From NCBI GenBank assembly GCA_024280785.1, contig JAJRPK010000429.1, forward strand, positions 1-14,947: DNA of 14,947 nucleotides, given 5' to 3'. Each line of letters starts with the position of its first letter. Positions within the stretch are counted from its first letter, which is position 1. Under the pieces are notes generated by a model that was not told the DNA's origin, ran no database searches, and worked only from the letters and a program-made list of their open reading frames with translations. Positions 1 to 6,517 of the stretch are shown here, piece by piece. The translations under genes were made by a program, and so were the position numbers. The stretch comes from Gammaproteobacteria bacterium. Its GTDB lineage: Bacteria; Pseudomonadota; Gammaproteobacteria; Pseudomonadales; UBA7434.

Positions 1-34
1 AAGCTTCTTTCGTCCAGGCCAATAACTTAGCCAT
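1..34 (-). CDS. yoeB: YoeB-type mRNA interferase toxin, N-terminus only (cut by window edge)
   Basis: The reverse strand has an ATG at 34-32 followed by ten sense codons reading MAKLLAWTKEA, which matches the usual opening of YoeB toxins (a short residue run followed by KLLAWT). It overlaps the last 8 bases of the upstream yefM-like gene in a different frame, the translationally coupled layout typical of yefM-yoeB pairs. YoeB is a RelE-fold endoribonuclease that cuts mRNA at the ribosome and is neutralised by YefM. Only 11 codons are inside the window, so it is not possible to say whether the toxin is intact. Confidence 0.75.
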   Translation of the reverse strand, partial: MAKLLAWTKEA

Positions 35-284
35 CTACTATTATCCTGCGCTCTGTCACTTGACCCTTGCGATATTGCTTGATTGATTTCTCCAAATGAG
101 CCGCATTTGCGGGGCTTTTAAGTAAATGGACTGTTTCCATCAAGCCGTTAAAGTGATCGAGCGACATCACGACGGCATCATCTGCATCACGGCGAGATAT
201 AATTGTGTAGTCTGAATCGTTAACTACTTGATCTAGAACACTTTTTAATTTATTTCTTGCTTCGGAGAAATTAATGACTCTCAT
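27..284 (-). CDS. yefM: YefM/Phd-family antitoxin
   Basis: This 85-residue protein has the YefM/Phd layout. The N-terminal DNA-binding and dimerisation part starts MRVINFSEARNKL, followed by an ISRRDADDAVVMSLDHFNGLMET stretch (about residues 29-51, typical of YefM) and a charged C-terminal tail that in the family wraps the toxin. As known for the family, it should repress its own promoter and neutralise the YoeB toxin encoded by the overlapping downstream frame. The ATG is preceded by GGTGAG at 295-290 as ribosome binding site. A consensus-like promoter and a palindromic operator lie immediately upstream, supporting an autoregulated two-gene operon. The assignment is firm at family level. Confidence 0.92.
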   Translation of the reverse strand: MRVINFSEARNKLKSVLDQVVNDSDYTIISRRDADDAVVMSLDHFNGLMETVHLLKSPANAAHLEKSIKQYRKGQVTERRIIVDG

Positions 285-296
285 GACAGCTCACCA

Positions 297-345
297 CTTG
301 TACAATATTAAGGTCAAGTATAACTTGTCTTATATATTGTGCAAG
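297..345. promoter_or_regulatory. Nested palindromic operator of the yefM-yoeB operon
   Basis: Two inverted repeats share exactly the same centre (base 321). The outer arms, CTTGTACAATAT at 297-308 and ATATTGTGCAAG at 334-345, match at 11 of 12 positions. The inner arms are CAAGT at 315-319 and ACTTG at 323-327. The outer left arm contains TTGTACAA, resembling the TGTACA core of characterised YefM operators. The sites overlap the -35 and -10 hexamers, as expected for autorepression by YefM/YoeB. Confidence 0.7.
317..344 (-). promoter_or_regulatory. Predicted sigma-70 promoter of yefM-yoeB
   Basis: Reading leftward, a TTGCAC -35 (344-339) is separated by 16 bases from a TATACT -10 (322-317). 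This places the start of transcription about 25 bases before the yefM ATG. Both hexamers lie inside the palindromic operator. Confidence 0.7.
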
Positions 346-350
346 TATTA

Positions 351-431
351 GAATTTGATGGACTTAATCCGGACATATTGAAAGCGCTGACTAAAGCGGC
401 AGAATTGCCATTTCGAGCACCTCCTATATAG
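351..431 (+). other. Possible short coding remnant, plus strand
   Basis: Bases 351-428 read as sense codons ending at TAG 429-431, with a protein-like string GLNPDILKALTKAAELPF. It has no plausible start or ribosome binding site and is preceded by stop codons. The opening loosely resembles the N-terminal stretch before the PTPIQ motif of DEAD-box helicases, but this is too short to claim. The remaining bases to 513 hold no gene that I can see. Confidence 0.2.
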
Positions 432-513
432 GTAATTAACTATACAGGGTGTCTACTGATTGTGGGTAACACGGAAACCTAACGCCTAGTAATCTGACCC
501 CAATTATTTTAAT

Positions 514-894
514 TTATTTCACCGCGGAGCGACTTAACACACCTTTGTCATAACCTATTTTTTGATCGTCTGTAAGAACTGTCCGCATCTCAATCAGGTG
601 TCCATATCTAAGGCGCATAATCTGTTTTTTTGCAGCCATCAATTCATCAACTTTGATGTTTACATCTTCAATCCTAACATCCTCTCGAATAGTCATCTCA
701 TTGAGTTCTTTTAATGCCTGTGCTTCGTTTGCTTTATAAGGCGCCTGATCATCATGAAGCTTGTGATGCATCTGAGCCATTGCCTCCTTCTGGAGGGCAG
801 CTGAATTGGGTATCTGATCAGCATTGAGATCCACGCTGAAGAGCATCACCAGAGGTATGAGCATTGAGCCGATTTTAATGTGTAGTGTATTCAT
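514..894 (-). CDS. Spy/CpxP-like small periplasmic protein
   Basis: I place the start at the ATG at 894-892 because AAGGAG lies 6 bases before it; the longer frame back to 984 has no such site and would put a non-signal segment first. The 126-residue product opens with a signal peptide (short basic start, hydrophobic core at about residues 10-22, likely cleavage after Ala25). The mature part is about 100 residues, highly charged and helical. It ends with an Arg-rich stretch and LTDDQ at 107-111, recalling the LTxxQ motif of the Spy/CpxP/CnrX group of periplasmic chaperone or metal-stress proteins. Only one clear copy of that motif is visible, so family membership is likely but not firm. It has no operon partner: the next gene leftwards starts over 200 bases away. 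Confidence 0.6.
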   Translation of the reverse strand: MNTLHIKIGSMLIPLVMLFSVDLNADQIPNSAALQKEAMAQMHHKLHDDQAPYKANEAQALKELNEMTIREDVRIEDVNIKVDELMAAKKQIMRLRYGHLIEMRTVLTDDQKIGYDKGVLSRSAVK

Positions 895-943
895 TATTTT
901 CTCCTTGTGACTATCCGGGATACGCGAAACCAATTGTCCGGCC

Positions 944-949
944 AATATA
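944..949 (-). promoter_or_regulatory. Possible -10 element for the Spy-like gene
   Basis: TATATT on the reverse strand (949-944) lies about 50 bases before the chosen ATG. A TTGATC lies upstream but at only 14 bases, shorter than usual, so the promoter is weakly supported. Confidence 0.25.
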
Positions 950-1006
950 CAGCAATGAATCCTGATCAAAATAAAACCTCGCACCTTTTTTCAAAGCGAG
1001 TGATGA

Positions 1007-1095
1007 GATGGACGCCCCTGAGTGTAATCGGCGTCGCAATGCGCCAAACTGAGAGCGCAAAAAAACCTTTCAGCTAAATACCAGGAGCGTCCATC
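1007..1095. repeat. Inverted repeat and hairpin region before the IS110 transposase (IS end)
   Basis: GATGGACGCCCCTG at 1007-1020 and CAGGAGCGTCCATC at 1082-1095 are inverted copies matching at 13 of 14 positions. The second copy ends directly at the transposase ATG and supplies its AGGAG ribosome binding site. Between them is a smaller hairpin with GGCGT pairing to GCGCC around a 6-base loop. IS110-family elements keep structured non-coding ends, and some encode a bridge RNA there. This stretch is a plausible IS end, although no second end is found in the window. Confidence 0.5.
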
Positions 1096-1355
1096 ATGAT
1101 CCAGCATAATCTAATTTCTATCGATGTGGCAAAGAATGTTTTTCAAGTCTGCAGTTTAACGTCGCACAACCAAGTGACCTTCAACAAGTCGATTAAAAGA
1201 AAGGATCTCGTTGATTTTATGGTCAATAACCCACCGGTCGAGATCGCTATGGAAGCCTGTATAATGCCATGCGCGCGTATAAGCTGAAGCGTGCGAGTAC
1301 CAACATTATGACAAACTTTGTAAAAAACGGCTTTGCTCCCCTTAATTCTGCTTAA
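1096..1355 (+). pseudogene. IS110-family transposase remnant, truncated and frame-disrupted
   Basis: The first 54-55 codons match the N-terminal RuvC-like (DEDD) domain of IS110-family transposases: ISIDVAKNVFQVC at about residues 7-19, with the first catalytic Asp in IDVAK, and VEIAMEAC near 48-55. Full-length members have roughly 300-400 residues. Here the frame runs into a stop at 1285-1287 after only 63 codons. From 1260 a second frame continues for 31 codons (beginning YNAMRAYKLKRAS) to a stop at 1353-1355; I do not recognise this tail. The best reading is an internal deletion joining the transposase start to unrelated or C-terminal sequence in another frame. It cannot encode an active transposase. 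Confidence 0.8.
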
Positions 1356-1356
1356 T

Positions 1357-2307
1357 TCACTTTCTTCTGATTTCCCTCCAATTTTCCAGTTTCTCTGAAG
1401 GCCTTACGAGCCGTTGGTTTGTAGACTTCACGATTGCATTGATATCCGCTGTGCCCTCTTTTATATGCATTATACTTCTCCGAAATATCTTCTGCGGTAA
1501 CTCTGAAACCTGATCGACTTCACTGTTGCCGAAGGCTCGCTTGATCGACAATTTGTTACCAGACCATCCGATTTTTGAACGTAATCGCACAACGCGCCGA
1601 GTTTCACGCAAGCCACTTCCCAATACTTTGATCGACCTAAAAATGAAACTCCAACCATATCCGGCGGGCTCGATTTGCAGGTCGCATTCTAGCGATATGT
1701 TGTCTATGTATTCCGAAACATCTTGATAGCTTGCAAGAATCTCTTCGCCAAATAAGGGATCGGCTCCAAGCTCTAGCATTTTATCTACCCATATCCAGTC
1801 CCCATCTAGCAATTCTTTTTTTATCGCGAGAAATACTCTGCTTTCCTCAATATGCATATGCATTCGATAAAAGTCTATGTAGTCTTGCAAATGGACTGTT
1901 AATTTTCGAATGGCCGCAGTATTTTCAGGCTTAGTATTTTTAATTAGCACCAAGAGATATTCACAGTCATTATGAAGATCAACATGCTGCGCTTCCAACT
2001 CCTTAATATCGCCAATATAACGAGGGGCTCTTTTCAATAATCGCTGAAAAAGCAAATCTTCTCGCGGGTGATGATATTTGTCCGGGTAGTCATTGAAATA
2101 GTGAAGCATATGACTAAGTAGAGGGTAGTCAACGTCATTTTTCTTGTTAAGATTATCAACCTGTTCTTGCATGGCGTTGAGCAATTGTTCGGTTAAAACA
2201 TGTTCATGACTAAGCGAATCAACAATATTTAAGACTTTACTCTGTTTAACTTCGCTTTTAGCAGCCGATGCTCGCTTCTTCTTTTTCAATTGATTGCTTT
2301 CATTCAT
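1357..2307 (-). CDS. Hemerythrin HHE-domain protein with long C-terminal extension
   Basis: The frame is open back to a GTG at 2373, but I prefer the ATG at 2307-2305 because GGTGGA lies 7 bases before it and the extra 22 residues look non-conserved. The 316-residue product begins with a Lys-rich segment, then a four-helix hemerythrin-like domain. Likely iron ligands are His34/His36 in LSHEH, His79-His80 and Glu83 in YHHPRED, His108/His112, and His150/His152 with Glu154-Glu155 in HMHIEES. Such domains bind a di-iron centre and handle O2, NO or iron stress. Residues from about 185 onward, including a basic C-terminus, fall outside the domain and I do not recognise them. No signal peptide or membrane segment is seen, so it is cytoplasmic. 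An FNR-like box upstream suggests control by low oxygen. Confidence 0.8.
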   Translation of the reverse strand: MNESNQLKKKKRASAAKSEVKQSKVLNIVDSLSHEHVLTEQLLNAMQEQVDNLNKKNDVDYPLLSHMLHYFNDYPDKYHHPREDLLFQRLLKRAPRYIGDIKELEAQHVDLHNDCEYLLVLIKNTKPENTAAIRKLTVHLQDYIDFYRMHMHIEESRVFLAIKKELLDGDWIWVDKMLELGADPLFGEEILASYQDVSEYIDNISLECDLQIEPAGYGWSFIFRSIKVLGSGLRETRRVVRLRSKIGWSGNKLSIKRAFGNSEVDQVSELPQKIFRRSIMHIKEGTADINAIVKSTNQRLVRPSEKLENWREIRRK

Positions 2308-2391
2308 TATCATATCCACCGTCGCGATGACAATTCGCTGAGCGTCTAGCCATCTCAGCATTTGCAAAATCACTCAATGACCAATACTTAC

Positions 2392-2433
2392 ATCGTATGT
2401 GGTCGCGTATGATTTAATATTGATCTAAGTCAA
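2392..2433 (-). promoter_or_regulatory. Candidate FNR/ANR-activated promoter of the hemerythrin gene
   Basis: TTGATCTAAGTCAA at 2420-2433 matches the FNR/ANR consensus TTGAT-N4-ATCAA at 9 of 10 defined positions. On the reverse strand a TACGAT -10 lies at 2397-2392, giving a start near 2385. The centre of the box (2426.5) would then be at about -41.5, the standard class II activator position. The spacing makes a chance match less likely. Confidence 0.55.
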
Positions 2434-2637
2434 GGAGTCAGTAGACTCTTATCCTCATAAAAAATTGCTCTGCAAGCTTAATTTTTTCATTCGATTTTTT
2501 CTGTAAATCGCATGCCCAAAGTGAGTATTTCACTCTCTATTGATGCAAGGGCAGAATCAAAATTACACGATGCTAATAACCATTCCCGGTAAATATCAAT
2601 CATCATAAGCCGCTACAAACCCTAACCGGAGTCACCC

Positions 2638-2957
2638 ATGAATACCCCACGTATACCGCCTAAACCCATAGCAGAATTCGATGACGACCTTAAACAGGTA
2701 TTTGGTAACTTTATTTCGGGCGACAAGCTGTACAGCGTGTTTGCCACACTGGCCCATCACTCCGATTTGGTCAAAGGCTGGGTGCCCTTTATCACTCATG
2801 TATTAACTACATCGACACTGCCAGCGCGCGACCGCGAAAAATTATGGATCTGGTATTTACTGACTGCAATTACAATATGATTGCCATGGCACTAAATTCA
2901 TTTGGCGTTGAACTGGAAGATGATATTGCTGCATTTGCTCCGTATTTTGAGCAATAA
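2638..2957 (+). pseudogene. Carboxymuconolactone decarboxylase-like protein, internally deleted
   Basis: The start is sound: GGAG at 2628-2631, then ATG. The first 68 codons match the N-terminal part of CMD/AhpD-like proteins (opening with PRIPPKP, then FATLAHHSDLVKGWVPF and TSTLPARDREKL). The frame then hits TGA at 2878-2880 and lacks the catalytic Cys-containing part. In the next frame, from about 2842, the sequence reads DLVFTDCNYNMIAMALNSFG and continues to TAA at 2955-2957; this is the usual C-terminus of the same family. Compared with typical members of about 180-190 residues, roughly 80 codons are missing from the middle and the frame has shifted. A single deletion explains both. The product would be inactive. 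Confidence 0.8.
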
Positions 2958-3125
2958 TAGTTTCAATAGTATTAACAACAAAACGAGGGCACTCGCTTAT
3001 AAACTTTAACTATGAGCCCGCATACTGAAAGAATAAAGTGATCTAGCAAAACAGTGGCGGCGGTGAAATATGTGTTTTACAATTACTGCAGTGCCGCAAG
3101 GCTCTCTAGAGTCGATAGACTCCGT

Positions 3126-3189
3126 GGCCGGTGGATCAAATCGGTGCTGCGCTTTTCGAAGACGTCGCCGTGAAATCACCGGCCTTTTT
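3126..3189 (+). other. Hairpin followed by a T run (terminator-like)
   Basis: GGCCGGTG at 3126-3133 pairs with CACCGGCC at 3177-3184 and is followed by TTTTTA. The 43-base loop is too large for a classical intrinsic terminator, so the role is uncertain. The rest of 2958-3135 shows no gene. Confidence 0.25.
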
Positions 3190-3489
3190 ATGCGCAATGG
3201 TTTGATAGCCGAACTCTATTTGCAGTTCCGGCCTTAACGAACTTGGCACATCAAATTGCTGCGGATATATCAGAGGGATTTTAAAGAAGTTACCCCCTGC
3301 GTCCATTTCGTTTTCATCAAACTCAATGCCACCAACTGATTTTAATGCGCTGAATATACCTTGGCGAAAATGTCGCCGTGCCGTTTTGTTTGGAGCTTGT
3401 TCTCCGTTGCGCTCATTTTGAATACTCCAATATAAAGAAGAGCAAGCATTGGCAGCACTAACATTAATTCCCGCTGAAATATTAAGCAG
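3136..3489 (-). pseudogene. Possible AbiEii/DUF1814-type nucleotidyltransferase toxin fragment
   Basis: On the reverse strand a frame without start codon support stays open for 117 codons from 3489 to TGA at 3138-3136. It contains TARRHFRQGIFSALKSVGG, then FFKIPLIYPQQFDVP and LRPELQIEFGYQ. The YPxxF...LRPxIxIE pattern recalls the middle of AbiEii-type nucleotidyltransferase toxins, which act with an AbiEi antitoxin in abortive infection or toxin-antitoxin systems. The N-terminal nucleotidyltransferase motif and the C-terminal helices of these roughly 250-300-residue proteins are absent, and a TAG closes the frame upstream. I take it as a decayed fragment. Family assignment rests on one short motif and needs a profile search. 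Bases 3490-3713 hold no gene that I can see. Confidence 0.4.
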
Positions 3490-3725
3490 CTATTACAAGT
3501 GTAAGATATAAGAACCAAAAGCTATTTCATCTAGCAAGCCTGCGCTAAATACTATAAACCAAATAATCCAAAACAAAAAGTTATGACTTATTTGATCAAA
3601 ATGGCCCTGTTGTGAATGCTTTTGTCATGTCGATTACGGCTAAGGCTATTGGAATAAAGGCCAATGAAAGATAGGCTACAGCCGAATACTAAGCCGAACG
3701 ATCCCACCCGCTATTGGAGAAAACA

Positions 3726-4847
3726 ATGCAAACTGAACTGTGCAAAAAATTAGGCATAGACGTGCCCATTTTCGCTTTTACTCACTGCCGCGACGTGGTG
3801 GTCGAAGTCAGTAAGGCTGGCGGCATCGGTATTCTGGGTGCAGTAGGCTACTCTCCCAAGCAGCTTAAAGAAGAGCTCGACTGGATCGACGATCATATCG
3901 GTGACCATATTTATGGCGTTGACACCGCGATTCCACAAAAGTACGAAGGCCAAGGTGAAACTGACCCCGAAAAATTGGTCGAAATGCTACAAGCGGCCAT
4001 ACCCGATCAGCACCGAAAATTTGCCGAAAAATTGTTGAGCGACCACGGCGTACCCTCTTGGCCAGATGGCGACGATGAGGTTTCTTTAAGTTTTTCTGAA
4101 GCACAAGGTCAACTGTTAGTCGATATTGCTCTTACTCGGCCAAAATGTCGCATGATCGTTAATGCTTTGGGGACACCACCTGCTACCATAATCGAGCAAG
4201 TACACAAATCGGGACGACTTATAGGAGCATTAGCAGGGCGCTTAAAGCACGGGGCCAAGCACAAAGAAGCAGGCCTGGATTTTATCGTTTGTCAGGGCAG
4301 CGAAGGTGGCGGACACGCCGGTGAAGTAACTTCAATGATTCTGTGGCCGCAAATGGTAGATGCTGTTGCACCGCTTCCCGTTCTTGCCGCTGGCGGCATA
4401 GCTTCTGGCCGCCAAATGTTGGCAGCAATGAGTATGGGCGTACAAGGTGTATGGTTAGGTTCGATGTGGTTAAACTCGACCGAAGCCTCAGCTGAGCCGG
4501 CGCAACGCCAGTCCTACATGGACGCCACCTCTGAAGATACCGTTCGATCACGGTCGTTTACCGGCAAAACTGCTCGCATGCTAAAGAATGAGTGGACCGA
4601 AGCGTGGGAACGAGACGATACTCCCGACCCACTGCCTATGCCTTTGCAGGGCTACTTGACCTTTGATGCAACAAGAAGAACCCATCGCTATGCCGGCAAA
4701 GGTGAAACGCAAAAGGTCGCGTTTAATCCCGTTGGTCAGGTCGTCGGCCAGATCAATGAAATCGAATCTTGCCGCGATATTATGATGCGGTTATTAACCG
4801 AGTACAGCGAAGCATTGGATCAAGTTACAGCGTTAAACCCAGAATAA
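3726..4847 (+). CDS. Nitronate monooxygenase-family FMN enzyme (2-nitropropane dioxygenase-like)
   Basis: I choose the ATG at 3726, since the upstream in-frame TTG at 3714 overlaps the GGAG ribosome binding site (3716-3719). The 373-residue protein is an FMN-binding TIM barrel. It shows VEVSKAGGIGILGAVGYSP (26-44), GSEGGGHAGE (191-200) with His197 at the catalytic-base position of nitronate monooxygenases, and the phosphate-binding AAGGIASGRQMLAAMSMGVQ (221-240) followed by GVWLGS. Family members oxidise alkyl nitronates, but many relatives in catabolic clusters act on other substrates, some as enoyl reductases. The insertion at about 60-115 is longer than in the simplest members. It stands alone between a gene-poor stretch and a strong terminator. 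Family is firm; substrate is unknown. Confidence 0.88.
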   Translation: MQTELCKKLGIDVPIFAFTHCRDVVVEVSKAGGIGILGAVGYSPKQLKEELDWIDDHIGDHIYGVDTAIPQKYEGQGETDPEKLVEMLQAAIPDQHRKFAEKLLSDHGVPSWPDGDDEVSLSFSEAQGQLLVDIALTRPKCRMIVNALGTPPATIIEQVHKSGRLIGALAGRLKHGAKHKEAGLDFIVCQGSEGGGHAGEVTSMILWPQMVDAVAPLPVLAAGGIASGRQMLAAMSMGVQGVWLGSMWLNSTEASAEPAQRQSYMDATSEDTVRSRSFTGKTARMLKNEWTEAWERDDTPDPLPMPLQGYLTFDATRRTHRYAGKGETQKVAFNPVGQVVGQINEIESCRDIMMRLLTEYSEALDQVTALNPE

Positions 4848-4862
4848 CTGAAACTGCTTGGC

Positions 4863-4902
4863 AAAGTGGAAGGTGGGCAGCAGCATACCTTCCACTTTTT
4901 TT
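4863..4902 (+). terminator. Strong intrinsic terminator of the nitronate monooxygenase-like gene
   Basis: AAAGTGGAAGGT at 4863-4874 pairs perfectly over 12 bases with ACCTTCCACTTT at 4887-4898, with a 12-base loop and a T tract running to 4902. It begins 15 bases after the stop codon. Confidence 0.9.
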
Positions 4903-4984
4903 GTTTGATTCAATCCAAGAATGTTAAATTTATTATAAAGTGGCGAGTCAACGCTGCAACTTTAAGTCGTTAGGCTTATTGCGC

Positions 4985-6517
4985 TTATGGATAAACCGTC
5001 AGTACATAAACAGCAAGTGCTTCTTTTTCTTCTGCATTTAATTCAAACCTGGGCATAGGCGATGTTGGCGCATCAAAAAATGTTTGTAGCTTTTCGAGAT
5101 CATACCGGTCAGCCACTTTGCGAAGAGATAACATCCCCACCTCAACATGACAGCTTGCGCACTCAAAAGTCTCATACAACAAAGCTCCCTGTTGCTTTAG
5201 CAACGCGAGATTTTTTGGATCTAAATCTGCCAACGAGTCGCCATGTATTTTTTGAGAGGCTAGATTTAAAGACGAACTTTCGGCTACCTCATTAACTGAA
5301 GTAAACTCTTGCCCCCCGTTTCTATAAGTCACGCGATAAATTGATCCGCTAAAGTCATCAGAAATATAAATCTCTCCGTCGATACCTTCTATGACATCTA
5401 CAGGCCGGCCAATCACTTCATCATTTTGGAGAAATCCGGCCACAAAATCACGTTCCTCTATCTCACCTTGCGCGCCCCAATGAAGTGACACTACTTTGTA
5501 TCCATCTTTTACTGATCGGTTCCAGGACCCGTGTAGAGCAACCAGAGCTGCATGATGATAGGCCTCGGGAAGCCCATCTCCTTTAATAAAATTAATGCCT
5601 AACGGCGCATTGTGCGGTCGAAAGTCGTGTACGGGAGAATCTGAATTGGCAATGATATCCTCATTACCCGCGCCATAATCCGGATCGCCAATTTTGTTGC
5701 CATTAGCGTAAGGCCAGCCATAGTGTTTTCCAACAACGATCTGGTTTAATTCATCGGGTGGAAAGTCATCACCGAGCAAATCTCTTCCATTGTCTGTGGC
5801 GTACAATTGCCCATCGGCAGAAGACCAAGCAAATCCGACGCTATTCCGTAACCCCAATGCAATGATCTCTAAATCACTACCATCAGGCTGATAACGACTC
5901 ATTGCCGCGCGTTGAGGGTTAGTTTCTTCGCAAACATTACAGCTAGAACCGCTGGCAATATACAGCAAACCGTCGGCGCCAAAACGCAGGGTTTTAGTCC
6001 AATGATTTCCCTGACTACTCAGGCCCGTAATGATTCGTTGATAACTACCGATAGTCTCGCCGCGCTGGTGATCAAATTCAATTCGACCCACCCCATCAGA
6101 TTCCGCGATATAGAGCCACTGCCGATAAAAGTCCAAGCCGTGAGGTGCTTTTAATCCTTCGGCAAGAACGACCCGCCCGTCGGGACGACCGTCTCCGTCG
6201 CGGTCTCTTTTTAACAAGGTAATGATACCACTACGAGGCTGACTGACTAACAAATCGCCTGTGTCGCTGACGCGCAGCATTCGTGCGTTCGTTAGCCCTT
6301 GAGCATAGAGACTAATAGAAAACCCCGGAGGGAGTTGAATGCGCTGCTGTAAGTCCTCTGCATCGACATCGGCACCAAATACAGATTTAATAATATTCGG
6401 GTATGAAAAACCGAAATCTTTGGGCAAATAAACCTTTAAGCCAACAAATAATAATAAGGCCCCAATAAAAAAAGCTATTAAAGTCCACAACAACAGTTTT
6501 TTTAAAAATATAAACAA
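4985..6517 (-). CDS. Membrane-anchored PQQ-type sugar/sorbosone dehydrogenase with C-terminal cytochrome c domain
   Basis: The 510-residue protein has an N-terminal membrane anchor (about 5-28), a six-bladed propeller of the soluble glucose/sorbosone dehydrogenase type (about 60-400) and a C-terminal cytochrome c domain. Propeller marks are the calcium-binding-like DRDGDGRPDG (105-114), PHGLDF (125-130), RFGADGLLYIASG (178-190), LRNSVGFAW (223-231), HYGWPY (265-270) and GSWNRS (330-335). Heme is attached at CASCH (453-457), with Met488 in SPMPRF as likely axial ligand. It should oxidise a sugar or alcohol in the periplasm with PQQ and pass electrons through its own heme. The TTG start at 6517 follows the transporter stop directly (TAATTG), implying coupled translation. 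An extra CNVC pair (193-196) is unusual. No PQQ synthesis genes are nearby. Confidence 0.85.
   Translation of the reverse strand: MFIFLKKLLLWTLIAFFIGALLLFVGLKVYLPKDFGFSYPNIIKSVFGADVDAEDLQQRIQLPPGFSISLYAQGLTNARMLRVSDTGDLLVSQPRSGIITLLKRDRDGDGRPDGRVVLAEGLKAPHGLDFYRQWLYIAESDGVGRIEFDHQRGETIGSYQRIITGLSSQGNHWTKTLRFGADGLLYIASGSSCNVCEETNPQRAAMSRYQPDGSDLEIIALGLRNSVGFAWSSADGQLYATDNGRDLLGDDFPPDELNQIVVGKHYGWPYANGNKIGDPDYGAGNEDIIANSDSPVHDFRPHNAPLGINFIKGDGLPEAYHHAALVALHGSWNRSVKDGYKVVSLHWGAQGEIEERDFVAGFLQNDEVIGRPVDVIEGIDGEIYISDDFSGSIYRVTYRNGGQEFTSVNEVAESSSLNLASQKIHGDSLADLDPKNLALLKQQGALLYETFECASCHVEVGMLSLRKVADRYDLEKLQTFFDAPTSPMPRFELNAEEKEALAVYVLTVYP

Noticed and set aside
895..984. Longer N-terminus for the Spy-like protein
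   Set aside because: The internal ATG at 894 has a strong AAGGAG and gives a proper signal peptide; the longer form would bury it.
2308..2373. GTG start 22 codons upstream for the hemerythrin protein
   Set aside because: No ribosome binding site and no conserved-looking residues; ATG at 2307 is better, though not proven.
2638..2880. An intact 80-residue CMD protein
   Set aside because: The catalytic middle is missing and the correct family C-terminus follows in another frame, so it is a deletion pseudogene.
3126..3184. Integron attC site
   Set aside because: A hairpin is present, but I see no matching core-site pair (GTTRRRY and RYYYAAC) at its ends, and no integrase or cassette array.
3006..3197. 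63-codon reverse-strand frame in the gap before the nitronate monooxygenase-like gene
   Set aside because: Arg/His-rich composition, no ribosome binding site, and it overlaps in another frame the better supported AbiEii-like fragment.
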